NCBI GenBank assembly: GCA_007134805.1
Contig: SLKB01000301.1
Location: 1 to 6,635, forward strand
Reading direction: 5' to 3'
Origin: Paracoccaceae bacterium
Lineage (GTDB): Bacteria > Pseudomonadota > Alphaproteobacteria > Rhodobacterales > Rhodobacteraceae
Length of the DNA: 6,635 bases
In this document: piece after piece, positions 1 through 6,560 of the stretch
How positions within the stretch are numbered: position 1 is the stretch's first letter
Layout of the letters: each line of letters opens with the position of its first letter
Translations under genes and position numbers: made by a program
The notes under the pieces: model-generated
What the model was told of the DNA's origin: nothing
Seen by the model: the letters and a program-made list of their open reading frames with translations, nothing else
Database searches by the model: none

Positions 1-228
1 ATGGCGAAACCTTCGGAACGCGATATGGCACGCGCGCGGCAGGCCCGTCTGGCGGGGATTGTCATGGCGGTGTCGATCGTTCTCTGGGTGATCGCGCAAT
101 GGCTGGGTGGGCATTTCGGCTGGGACCCGCGCTATTCTTTCCTGATCGACTTCTCGGCGCTCGCAGCCTTTGCCTGGGCGTTGATCGTGACCTATCGCAT
201 CTGGCGGCAAACCAGACCCGGCCGCTAG
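1..228 (+). CDS. Small two-helix membrane protein, DUF5337-like
   Basis: Encodes 75 residues with a charged, Arg-rich N-terminus (about residues 1-17) and two hydrophobic stretches that look like transmembrane helices (about 18-38 and 46-67), ending in a short basic tail. This fits a small inner-membrane hairpin protein with both ends in the cytoplasm by the positive-inside rule. From memory it matches DUF5337 proteins of Rhodobacteraceae, which sit just upstream of nuoF and correspond to one of the unidentified reading frames of the Paracoccus nqo cluster. No enzymatic motif is visible. The ATG is the first base of the window, so its ribosome binding site cannot be seen; the length suits the family, so it is probably complete. 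It lies 20 nt upstream of nuoF, implying co-transcription. A role in complex I assembly or stability would be guesswork from position alone. Confidence 0.75.
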   Translation: MAKPSERDMARARQARLAGIVMAVSIVLWVIAQWLGGHFGWDPRYSFLIDFSALAAFAWALIVTYRIWRQTRPGR

Positions 229-248
229 AGGACCACAAAGGGAAAGCC

Positions 249-1547
249 ATGCTTCAGGACAAGGACCGCATCTTCACCAATCTCTACGGGATGCATGATC
301 GCTCGCTCAACGGAGCGAAAGCGCGCGGGCATTGGGATGGCACCAAGGCGATCCTCGAGAAGGGGCGCGAGTGGATCGTCGGCGAGATGAAGCAATCGGG
401 CCTGCGCGGGCGCGGCGGCGCAGGGTTTCCGACCGGGCTGAAATGGTCCTTCATGCCCAAGGAGAGCGACGGGCGCCCGGCCTATCTGGTGGTGAATGCC
501 GACGAATCAGAGCCCGGCACCTGCAAGGATCGCGAGATCATGCGCCATGATCCGCACACGCTGGTCGAGGGCTGTCTGATTGCCAGCTTTGCGATGAACG
601 CGCATGCCTGCTACATCTACATCCGCGGCGAGTATATCCGCGAGAAAGAGGCGCTGCAGAACGCCATCGACGAGGCCTATGAGGCCGGGCTGATCGGCAA
701 GAATGCCTGCGGGTCGGGCTGGGATTTCGACCTTTATCTGCATCACGGCGCGGGCGCCTATATCTGCGGCGAGGAGACAGCGCTTCTCGAAAGCCTCGAG
801 GGCAAGAAGGGCATGCCGCGCATGAAGCCGCCCTTTCCGGCAGGGGCCGGGCTCTATGGATGCCCGACGACAGTGAACAATGTCGAATCGATCGCCGTCG
901 TGCCGACGATCCTTCGGCGCGGCGGGGCTTGGTTTGCGGGCTTTGGCCGCCCAAACAATGCCGGCACGAAGCTCTTCGCGATCTCGGGCCATGTGAACAG
1001 ACCCTGCGTTGTCGAAGAAGCGATGTCGATCAGCTTCGAGGAGTTGATCGACAAGCATTGTGGCGGCATCCGGGGCGGTTGGGTCAATCTCAAGGCCGTG
1101 ATCCCGGGCGGCTCTTCGGTGCCATGCGTGCGCGGTGAAAAGATGCGCAACGCTGTGATGGATTTCGACTATCTGCGTAATGATCTGCACTCGGGCCTTG
1201 GCACGGCGGCGGTCATCGTGATGGACAAGTCGACCGATATCGTGAAGGCGATCTGGCGGCTTGCGAAATTCTACAAGCACGAAAGCTGTGGCCAATGCAC
1301 GCCGTGTCGCGAGGGGACGGGCTGGATGATGCGCGTGATGGAACGCCTGGTGCGCGGCGAGGCGGATATCGCAGAGATCGACATGCTCTGGGATGTGTCG
1401 AAACAGGTCGAAGGGCATACGATCTGCGCGCTTGGTGATGCGGCCGCCTGGCCGATCCAGGGCTTGATCCGCAATTTCCGCGACGAGATCGAGGACCGCA
1501 TCAAGGCACAGAAGGCTGGCCGGATCAGCAAGGTGGCTGCGGAGTGA
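249..1547 (+). CDS. nuoF: NADH-quinone oxidoreductase subunit F (51 kDa, NADH/FMN-binding)
   Basis: NuoF (Nqo1, 432 aa) is the electron entry point of complex I. It oxidises NADH at FMN on the cytoplasmic tip and passes electrons to 4Fe-4S cluster N3. Visible in order: the glycine-rich FMN loop [14 protein letters not shown] (residues 53-66), the conserved [11 protein letters not shown] segment (86-96), the nucleotide-binding [13 protein letters not shown] motif (167-179), an SLBB-like region (about 245-300), and the N3 cysteines C347, C350, C353 and C393 in ESCGQCTPC and [10 protein letters not shown]. Length matches Paracoccus Nqo1. The frame stays open upstream to base 99, but the ATG at 249 is chosen because it has AAAGGGA at 237-243, gives the family N-terminus ([14 protein letters not shown]) and avoids overlapping the upstream gene. 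All ligands are intact. nuoG normally follows closely; here about 1.5 kb of other genes and a gap separate them. Confidence 0.98.
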   Translation: MLQDKDRIFTNLYGMHDRSLNGAKARGHWDGTKAILEKGREWIVGEMKQSGLRGRGGAGFPTGLKWSFMPKESDGRPAYLVVNADESEPGTCKDREIMRHDPHTLVEGCLIASFAMNAHACYIYIRGEYIREKEALQNAIDEAYEAGLIGKNACGSGWDFDLYLHHGAGAYICGEETALLESLEGKKGMPRMKPPFPAGAGLYGCPTTVNNVESIAVVPTILRRGGAWFAGFGRPNNAGTKLFAISGHVNRPCVVEEAMSISFEELIDKHCGGIRGGWVNLKAVIPGGSSVPCVRGEKMRNAVMDFDYLRNDLHSGLGTAAVIVMDKSTDIVKAIWRLAKFYKHESCGQCTPCREGTGWMMRVMERLVRGEADIAEIDMLWDVSKQVEGHTICALGDAAAWPIQGLIRNFRDEIEDRIKAQKAGRISKVAAE

Positions 1548-1610
1548 TCATGCCTGACCCGGTCGCTCCTGTCCTGCAAGGCACGGCTGCGTCTGACGCG
1601 CGGCCTGGTT

Positions 1611-1643
1611 TTGCGCGACAGCGCGCAACGGGCTTTTGCGCGC
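1611..1643 (+). repeat. Three-armed inverted repeat with two alternative hairpins
   Basis: Arm 1 is TTGCGCG (1611-1617), arm 2 is GCGCGCAA (1621-1628) and arm 3 is TTGCGCGC (1636-1643). Arm 1 pairs perfectly with CGCGCAA (1622-1628) over 7 bp with a 4-nt loop. Arm 2 pairs perfectly with arm 3 over 8 bp with a 7-nt loop. Both hairpins use arm 2, so they exclude each other. The first hairpin is followed by CGGGCTTTT, with too few Ts and too much distance for a standard intrinsic terminator. Possible roles are RNA processing or protection of the nuoF 3' end, or attenuation before the methyltransferase. Chance is a real alternative, because GC-rich DNA makes such CG-alternating repeats easily. 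Confidence 0.5.
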
Positions 1644-1781
1644 CAAGACATGATCGGGTGGGTCATTTCATGTCGTACGACCGCAGATGCGCAGCCCGGC
1701 CAGTTAGTGGGCAATGCAGAATCGGAACTGCCAAGAAAGGGATGCGGGCGCGGGGCAGAGCGCAGGTTAGTTGTAAATGCG

Positions 1782-1796
1782 GCGGCATGTTGCCGC
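1782..1796 (+). repeat. Short perfect hairpin upstream of the methyltransferase RBS
   Basis: GCGGCA (1782-1787) and TGCCGC (1791-1796) form a perfect 6-bp stem with a TGT loop. It ends 17 nt before the ribosome binding site of the next gene and could affect ribosome access or mRNA end stability. It is short and may be fortuitous. Confidence 0.35.
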
Positions 1797-1813
1797 TTGA
1801 GTTGTGTGCCAGT

Positions 1814-1821
1814 GAAGGGAG
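1814..1821 (+). promoter_or_regulatory. Ribosome binding site of the methyltransferase gene
   Basis: GAAGGGAG lies 7 nt before the ATG at 1829. It is the best Shine-Dalgarno match in the gap and decides this start over the GTG at 1544 and the ATG at 1550 in the same frame. An in-frame GTG at 1826 directly precedes the ATG, giving a GTGATG pair; ATG is preferred. Confidence 0.7.
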
Positions 1822-1828
1822 TAACGTG

Positions 1829-2632
1829 ATGGCCTATTCCGCCCTTTATGAGAAGTCGTTCCGCAAGATGCAGAGCTTGATCGGCGCTCAGGTCGATATT
1901 GCCCCAGGTCCGGGCTGGCGATGGGTTGACGAGAAGCCCGCTCGCTATTCGGGCGAGATCGAGCGGTTCTTCTGGGAGAATACGGATCGCGCCATCGACA
2001 AATGGGTGCACTACCTGCCGCTCTATGAGCGTTACTTTGCGCCGTTTCGGCACCGGCCGGTCCGGGTGCTGGAAATCGGCGTGCAGAATGGCGGATCCGC
2101 GCGGATGTGGCGCGACTGGTTCGGTCCGGAGGCGATCTTGTTCGGGATTGATATCGATCCGGCCTGTGCGCAACTTGATGGCGAGTCAGCCCGGATCCGG
2201 ATCGGCTCTCAGGACGATGCGACATTCCTGCGCAGTGTCGTGGCCGAGATGGGCGGGCTTGACGTCGTTATCGACGATGGCAGCCATGTGATGTCGCATA
2301 TCCATTCCAGTTTCCGGACACTGTTTCCGCTGCTCAGCGAGGGCGGGGTCTATCTTGTCGAGGATCTGCACACCGCCTACTGGGCCGACTATGAGGGTGG
2401 CTATCGTCGCAGGTCCAGCTTTCTGGAGACTGTCAAGATCATGATCGACGACATGCATTGCTGGTATCATGGCTCTGGCCAGATGGAGAGAGCCTCCGCC
2501 GACATGCTTGGCGGGCTACATGTCCACGATTCCCTCGTTGTGATCGACAAGGCTGCAATGCATCCGCCGCGTCGGGCGATGACGGGAACGACACAGCTCG
2601 CCGGTCACGGCAGCAAGGCCGGAGGTTCGTGA
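1829..2632 (+). CDS. Class I SAM-dependent methyltransferase, MycE-like (metal-dependent O-methyltransferase type)
   Basis: Encodes 267 residues with no signal peptide or membrane helix, so probably cytoplasmic. After an N-terminal segment (about 1-75), a Rossmann methyltransferase core begins with SAM motif I VLEIGVQNGGS (80-90), then FGIDIDP (105-111), whose acidic residues are placed to bind SAM. IDDGSH (148-153) and VEDL (177-180), followed by HTAYWADYEGG, resemble the metal and active-site region of sugar O-methyltransferases such as MycE of mycinamicin biosynthesis. D150, H153, E178 and D179 have the spacing I recall for the MycE Mg2+ ligands (D275, E303, D304) and catalytic His278. This suggests methylation of a hydroxyl on a sugar or other small acceptor; the true substrate cannot be read from sequence. 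It uses AGA, AGG and CGA codons here and there, slightly unlike the strongly biased nuo genes. It follows the long gap after nuoF, and its stop overlaps the next ATG by one base. Confidence 0.82.
   Translation: MAYSALYEKSFRKMQSLIGAQVDIAPGPGWRWVDEKPARYSGEIERFFWENTDRAIDKWVHYLPLYERYFAPFRHRPVRVLEIGVQNGGSARMWRDWFGPEAILFGIDIDPACAQLDGESARIRIGSQDDATFLRSVVAEMGGLDVVIDDGSHVMSHIHSSFRTLFPLLSEGGVYLVEDLHTAYWADYEGGYRRRSSFLETVKIMIDDMHCWYHGSGQMERASADMLGGLHVHDSLVVIDKAAMHPPRRAMTGTTQLAGHGSKAGGS
2621..2625 (+). promoter_or_regulatory. Ribosome binding site of the DUF5333-like gene
   Basis: A GGAGG core inside the last codons of the methyltransferase gene lies 6 nt before the ATG at 2632 and 9 nt before the tandem ATG at 2635. 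It supports a start here rather than at upstream in-frame codons, and implies coupling across the TGATG overlap. It cannot separate the two adjacent ATGs, which differ by one Met. Confidence 0.75.
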
Positions 2633-3075
2633 TGATGTTCAGGCCCATGAGAGCGCTCGTCGCGGTCGTGATGTTTTCAGCGTCATTGGGCCTGCCATCG
2701 GCTGCTGCGACGCCTTCGCAGGCAGAGGTCAACGAGACCCTGCGCAACTCGCCTGATATCTACAATGGCCTGTTCACCGCTGCGCTGATCCGGCATATCG
2801 TGAAGGTCTGCCCGGCGATCGAGCCGCCCGGACGGCTGCGGCGCGTGAGCTATTTCCTGTCGCTCTACAATCGCGCGCGGGCGATGGGCTACAGTCGTGA
2901 CCAGATCGAGGCTTTTGTCGAAGACAAGGGCGAACAGGCACGGATGCAAAGCCTGGTTGACAATCATCTGCGGCGTGCCGGTGCCGAGCCGTCGGACCGG
3001 GATGCGGTCTGCGCGTATGCGCGGGGCGAAATCGCCGCACAAACAGCACTGGGGCGCCAGTTGCGGGAGAATTGA
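2632..3075 (+). CDS. Small exported protein, DUF5333-like
   Basis: Encodes 147 residues starting with a Sec-type signal peptide: MMFRPMR, a hydrophobic core (about 8-22), and a likely cleavage after the alanines at 24-26. The mature part of about 120 residues is mostly helical in character and carries two cysteines, C60 (VCPAIE) and C127 (AVCAYAR), which could form a disulfide in the periplasm. From memory it matches DUF5333, a Rhodobacteraceae family encoded next to nuoG; typical features are the Asn-Gly-Leu segment, the first Cys-Pro, a Tyr-rich middle ([15 protein letters not shown]) and the second Cys near the end. Function is unknown and no catalytic motif is visible. Its ATG overlaps the methyltransferase stop, and its last codons hold the nuoG ribosome binding site, so it appears firmly built into the operon. 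The frame is open further upstream, but that part shadows the methyltransferase gene. Confidence 0.75.
   Translation: MMFRPMRALVAVVMFSASLGLPSAAATPSQAEVNETLRNSPDIYNGLFTAALIRHIVKVCPAIEPPGRLRRVSYFLSLYNRARAMGYSRDQIEAFVEDKGEQARMQSLVDNHLRRAGAEPSDRDAVCAYARGEIAAQTALGRQLREN
3065..3070 (+). promoter_or_regulatory. Ribosome binding site of nuoG
   Basis: GGGAGA, inside the end of the preceding gene, lies 7 nt before the ATG at 3078. It decides for that ATG over the in-frame TTG at 3072, which would leave a spacer of only 1 nt. Confidence 0.7.
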
Positions 3076-3077
3076 GA

Positions 3078-5093
3078 ATGGCTGAATTGCGCAAGATCGT
3101 CATCGACGGGCAGGAAATCGCGGTCCCGCCGGAAATGACGCTGATCCAGGCGTGCGAGGAAGCGGGGATCGAGATCCCGCGCTTCTGCTATCATGAGCGG
3201 CTCTCGATCGCGGGCAATTGCCGCATGTGCCTGGTCGAGGTGGTCGGCGGCCCGCCGAAACCCGCCGCGAGTTGCGCCATGCAGGTACGCGACCTGCGCC
3301 CCGGCCCGGAGGGTCAGCCGCCGGTCATCCGCACCAATTCGCCCATGGTCAAGAAGGCCCGGGAAGGGGTGATGGAGTTTTTGCTGATCAACCATCCGCT
3401 TGATTGCCCGATCTGCGATCAGGGCGGCGAATGCGATCTGCAGGACCAGGCGATGGCCTATGGCGTCGATTTCTCGCGCTTCCGCGAGCCCAAGCGCGCG
3501 GTCGAGGATCTCCAACTCGGCCCGCTTGTAGAGACGCATATGACGCGCTGCATTTCCTGCACCCGCTGCGTGCGCTTCACCACCGAGGTCGCGGGCGTTC
3601 AGGTGATGGGCCAGACCGGGCGCGGCGAGGATGCCGAGATCACAACCTATCTGGGCGCGCTGATCGAATCGGAAATGGTCGGCAATATCGTCGATCTCTG
3701 CCCGGTGGGCGCGCTGGTGTCGAAGCCCTATGCCTTCACCGCGCGGCCCTGGGAGTTGACAAAGACCGAAACCATCGACGTGATGGATGCACTCGGCTCG
3801 AATATTCGCGTGGATACCAAGGGCCGCGAGGTGATGCGCATCCTGCCGCGCAACCATGATGGCGTGAACGAGGAATGGCTCTCGGACAAGTCGCGCTATG
3901 TCTGGGACGGCTTGCGCCGCCAACGCCTCGACCGCCCCTATATCCGTGAAAACGGCAAGCTGCGCCCGGCGACCTGGCCCGAGGCGCTCTCGGCTGCGGC
4001 CGCGGCGATGAAGGGCAAGAAGGTTGCGGGGCTTGTGGGCGATCTCGCCTCGGTCGAGGCGGCTTATGCGCTCAAACTGCTAGTTGAAGGGCAGGGCGGG
4101 ACGGTCGAATGCCGTACTGATGGGGCGAGACTCCCTGCCGGGAACCGGTCGGCCTATGTCGGCACGGCGGCGATCGAGGATATCGACCATGCCAAGGTAA
4201 TTCACCTGATCGGAACCAACCCGCGGCTGGAAGCCCCGGTGCTGAACGCGCGCATCCGCAAGGCCTGGCTCAACGGGGCGGATGTGACGCTCATCGGGCA
4301 AGCGGCCGATCTGACGTATGAGTATGCTCATCTCGGCGCCGATCGCGTGGCGCTGCAGGCCCTCCTGGATCGCGACCAAGACGCAGAGGGCGCGGAAAGC
4401 GTGGTGATCATCGGGCAGGGCGCGCTGCGCGAGGCCGATGGCGACGCAGTGCTCGCCGCAGCCATGGGGCTTGCCGAACGCTCTGGCGCGCGCCTTCTGG
4501 TGCTGCACACGGCCGCCGGGCGCGTTGGCGCGATGGATATCGGCTGCGTCACCGAAGGCGGCCTCAAGGCGGTCACCGAAGGTGCCGAGGTGATCTACAA
4601 TTTGGGCGCAGACGAGATCGAGATCGGGCCGGGTGCCTTCGTGATCTATCAAGGCAGCCACGGTGACCGCGGCGCCCATCGCGCCGATATCATCCTACCC
4701 GGCAGCGCCTATACCGAAGAGCCAGGCCTGTTCGTCAACACCGAAGGCCGCCCGCAACTTGCGCTGCGCGCAGGTTTCGGCCCCGGCGAGGCGAAAGAGA
4801 ACTGGGCGATCCTGCGCGCGCTCTCGGCCGAGTTGGGCGCGACACTGCCGTTCGATTCGATCACGGCCCTGCGCGCGAAGCTGACCGAGGCAGTGCCGCA
4901 TCTGGGCGAGATCGATCAGGTCCCCGAGAATCCGTGGCAGCCGCTCGACCTGGGCCAGCTTGGCCGTGCCGAGTTCCAGCCGGCCGTACAGGATTTCTAC
5001 CTGACGAACCCGATTGCGCGGGCGTCGAGCCTGATGGCGGAACTCTCGGCCATGGCCAAGGCACGCGCGAACACAGCCATGGCGGCAGAGTGA
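3078..5093 (+). CDS. nuoG: NADH-quinone oxidoreductase subunit G (75 kDa, iron-sulfur)
   Basis: NuoG (Nqo3, 671 aa) carries electrons from NuoF toward the quinone site in the peripheral arm of complex I. The N-terminal ferredoxin-like domain holds the 2Fe-2S N1b ligands C37, C48, C51 and C66. The next segment, [19 protein letters not shown], gives the N5 ligands H106, C110, C113 and C119, including the characteristic His. N4 uses C158, C161 and C164 (RCISCTRC) and C208 (DLCPVGAL). The rest, from about 220, is the catalytically inactive molybdopterin-oxidoreductase-like domain. There is no CxxCxxxC motif after residue 220, so the additional N7 cluster known from E. coli and Thermus is absent, as in mitochondria and Paracoccus. 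Length agrees with Paracoccus Nqo3 and no frameshift is seen. It starts 2 nt after the upstream stop and ends 3 nt before the lipoprotein start, so coupled translation is likely. Confidence 0.98.
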   Translation: MAELRKIVIDGQEIAVPPEMTLIQACEEAGIEIPRFCYHERLSIAGNCRMCLVEVVGGPPKPAASCAMQVRDLRPGPEGQPPVIRTNSPMVKKAREGVMEFLLINHPLDCPICDQGGECDLQDQAMAYGVDFSRFREPKRAVEDLQLGPLVETHMTRCISCTRCVRFTTEVAGVQVMGQTGRGEDAEITTYLGALIESEMVGNIVDLCPVGALVSKPYAFTARPWELTKTETIDVMDALGSNIRVDTKGREVMRILPRNHDGVNEEWLSDKSRYVWDGLRRQRLDRPYIRENGKLRPATWPEALSAAAAAMKGKKVAGLVGDLASVEAAYALKLLVEGQGGTVECRTDGARLPAGNRSAYVGTAAIEDIDHAKVIHLIGTNPRLEAPVLNARIRKAWLNGADVTLIGQAADLTYEYAHLGADRVALQALLDRDQDAEGAESVVIIGQGALREADGDAVLAAAMGLAERSGARLLVLHTAAGRVGAMDIGCVTEGGLKAVTEGAEVIYNLGADEIEIGPGAFVIYQGSHGDRGAHRADIILPGSAYTEEPGLFVNTEGRPQLALRAGFGPGEAKENWAILRALSAELGATLPFDSITALRAKLTEAVPHLGEIDQVPENPWQPLDLGQLGRAEFQPAVQDFYLTNPIARASSLMAELSAMAKARANTAMAAE

Positions 5094-5096
5094 GCG

Positions 5097-5504
5097 GTGC
5101 AGGTGCGATATCTGGCCGGGCTTGGCCTGTGCCTGCTTGGGGCCTGTGCGGGGGATGCCCGCGAGCGACCGGTGCGGGTGATGACAGCCCCGCCCGGCGC
5201 GCAATATCTGGGGGTCGAGACGCGGTTGCTCGACGAACGGACAGTCAGCGTTTTAGTGCGGATGCGTGGCGCACGGGACAGAAACGATGTCGTCGCCTAT
5301 GCGCGTTGTGCAGCCGCACAATATACGCTAATCCGAGGTCATGGCTTTGCACAGCATGTGCGCACGACAGTGAAGCAACGCGGCGGTGTCTGGGAAGGAG
5401 ACGGGGGATTCGTCATCTCTCCGGATCTGCCCCGCGGATTGCGCACACTGGATGCTGAAGTGATTGTGGATGATTGTCGAGAACTCGGCATACCCAGCCT
5501 GTGA
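5097..5504 (+). CDS. Small predicted lipoprotein in the nuoG-nuoH gap
   Basis: Encodes 135 residues from a GTG start 3 nt after the nuoG stop. A short hydrophobic N-terminus ends in a lipobox LGAC (14-17), so signal peptidase II would leave a lipid-modified C17; Ala at +2 suggests outer-membrane sorting by the E. coli rule, if it applies here. The mature part is probably mixed alpha/beta with two further cysteines, C71 (YARCAAAQY) and C127 (DDCREL), which might pair. It also has a GGVWEGDGGFVISPDLP stretch. I recall similar uncharacterised proteins at this position in other Rhodobacteraceae nuo clusters but cannot name a family. The Shine-Dalgarno signal is weak, so coupling to nuoG may matter. 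A second GTG at 5103 is an alternative that keeps the lipobox; the first in-frame ATG (residue 29) would remove it. Function unknown. Confidence 0.75.
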   Translation: MQVRYLAGLGLCLLGACAGDARERPVRVMTAPPGAQYLGVETRLLDERTVSVLVRMRGARDRNDVVAYARCAAAQYTLIRGHGFAQHVRTTVKQRGGVWEGDGGFVISPDLPRGLRTLDAEVIVDDCRELGIPSL

Positions 5505-5519
5505 GAGAATGAGGGGCGC

Positions 5520-6557
5520 ATGACGGAGTTTCTGGAAACCGGGCTTGGCACCACCTTGCTGATCGTCATGCAGTCGCTGCTGGTGGTCTCCTTCGTGATG
5601 ATCAGCCTTGTCTTTCTGGTCTACGCTGATCGCAAGGTCTGGGCCGCAGTGCAGATGCGGCGCGGTCCGAACGTGGTGGGGCCATGGGGCCTGTTGCAGA
5701 CCTTTGCCGACGCGATCAAGTTCGTCGTCAAGGAGGTCGTAATCCCGGCGGGCGTCGACCGTCCGGTCTACTTCCTGGCGCCGCTTCTGTCCTTCGTGCT
5801 TGCGATGCTGGCTTGGGCGGTGATCCCGTTCAATGACGGCTGGGTGCTTGCCGATATCAATGTGGCGATCCTGTTCGTCTTCGCCATCACCTCGCTGGAA
5901 GTCTACGGCGTGATCATGGGTGGCTGGGCGTCGAACAGCAAATACGCCTTCCTGGGCAGTTTGCGATCGGCGGCGCAGATGGTGTCTTACGAGGTATCAC
6001 TGGGGCTGATCATCATCGGCGTGATCATTTCCACTGGCAGCATGAATTTTGGCAATATCGTCGCGGCACAGGACACGGGCTGGGGCCTGCTGGGCTGGTA
6101 CTGGCTGCCGCATCTGCCCATGGTCGTGCTCTTTTTCGTCTCCTGCCTTGCAGAGACCAACCGCCCGCCCTTCGATCTGCCAGAGGCCGAATCGGAACTG
6201 GTGGCAGGCTTCATGGTCGAATACGGCTCGACGCCGTATCTTCTGTTCATGGCCGGCGAGTATATCGCGATCTTCCTGATGTGCGCGCTGATCAGCCTTC
6301 TGTTCTTCGGCGGCTGGCTCTCGCCCATTCCGGGGCTGCCCGACGGTTTTCACTGGATGTTCCTCAAGATGGCGTTCTTCTTCTTCATGTTTGCCATGGT
6401 GAAGGCCATCACCCCGCGCTACCGCTATGACCAGTTGATGCGGATAGGCTGGAAGGTCTTCCTGCCGCTGTCACTGGCGTGGGTCGTGGTCGTGGCGTTC
6501 CTTGCAAAGTTCGAAGTGCTGGGCGGCTTCTGGGCCCGCTGGGCCGTGGGGGCGTGA
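5520..6557 (+). CDS. nuoH: NADH-quinone oxidoreductase subunit H (ND1 homologue)
   Basis: NuoH (Nqo8, 345 aa) is the membrane subunit that anchors the peripheral arm and helps form the quinone-binding chamber linking electron transfer to proton translocation. It is a polytopic protein with about eight hydrophobic helices. Diagnostic motifs are [20 protein letters not shown] (35-54) with the following [18 protein letters not shown] (157-163), and the acidic cytoplasmic loop [20 protein letters not shown] (211-230) followed by MVEYGS (232-237); these loops line the quinone entry and carry functionally important Glu and Asp residues in this family. Length equals the Paracoccus and Rhodobacter proteins. 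The ATG at 5520 has GAGGGG at 5511-5516 with a short 3-nt spacer, or AATGAGG with 5 nt, and lies 15 nt after the lipoprotein stop. No disruption is seen. nuoI is expected further downstream, outside the window. Confidence 0.98.
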   Translation: MTEFLETGLGTTLLIVMQSLLVVSFVMISLVFLVYADRKVWAAVQMRRGPNVVGPWGLLQTFADAIKFVVKEVVIPAGVDRPVYFLAPLLSFVLAMLAWAVIPFNDGWVLADINVAILFVFAITSLEVYGVIMGGWASNSKYAFLGSLRSAAQMVSYEVSLGLIIIGVIISTGSMNFGNIVAAQDTGWGLLGWYWLPHLPMVVLFFVSCLAETNRPPFDLPEAESELVAGFMVEYGSTPYLLFMAGEYIAIFLMCALISLLFFGGWLSPIPGLPDGFHWMFLKMAFFFFMFAMVKAITPRYRYDQLMRIGWKVFLPLSLAWVVVVAFLAKFEVLGGFWARWAVGA

Positions 6558-6560
6558 GCG

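Larger units (their letters stand above)
1548..1828 (+). other. Intergenic gap after nuoF, no convincing gene
   Basis: This is the only long gap in an otherwise compact operon. The frame of the downstream methyltransferase is open through it, back to a GTG at 1544 that overlaps the nuoF stop, and a second frame is open from TTG 1611 to a TGA at 1827-1829. Both translations are rich in Arg, Cys and Gly, match nothing I recognise and lack a good upstream ribosome binding site, so I treat the stretch as non-coding leader. It contains an inverted-repeat cluster at 1611-1643 and a short hairpin at 1782-1796. I found no convincing promoter boxes, no classical terminator with a long T-run, and no tRNA-like fold. 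Confidence 0.6.

Noticed and set aside
99..248. N-terminal extension of NuoF by 50 residues from an upstream in-frame ATG
   Set aside because: It overlaps the DUF5337-like gene in another frame, lacks family similarity, and the ATG at 249 has a ribosome binding site and gives the known NuoF N-terminus.
507..1418. Long reverse-strand frame of 303 codons opposite nuoF
   Set aside because: It is a shadow of the biased codon pattern of nuoF: His/Arg/Ala-rich, with no domain and no ribosome binding site. The same applies to the long reverse frames at 1271-2173, 2964-3923 and 4080-4679.
1629..1643. Intrinsic terminator after nuoF
   Set aside because: Only four Ts follow the first hairpin, six nt after the stem, and they run into another repeat arm. 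This is too weak to call a terminator.
1544..1828. 95-residue N-terminal extension of the methyltransferase from GTG 1544 or ATG 1550
   Set aside because: The composition is Arg/Cys/Gly-rich and unlike a folded domain, and a clear Shine-Dalgarno sequence precedes the ATG at 1829. Long open frames arise easily in GC-rich DNA.
1771..1828. Sigma-70-like promoter for the methyltransferase (TGTAAAT near 1772, TTGAGT near 1797)
   Set aside because: Neither has a partner box at proper spacing, and the second would place the start site too close to or past the start codon.
1611..1829. Separate 72-residue ORF in the gap, with a stop overlapping the methyltransferase ATG
   Set aside because: It starts at a TTG without a good ribosome binding site, its composition is implausible, and it has no recognisable features. 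The overlap with the next start is suggestive but not enough.
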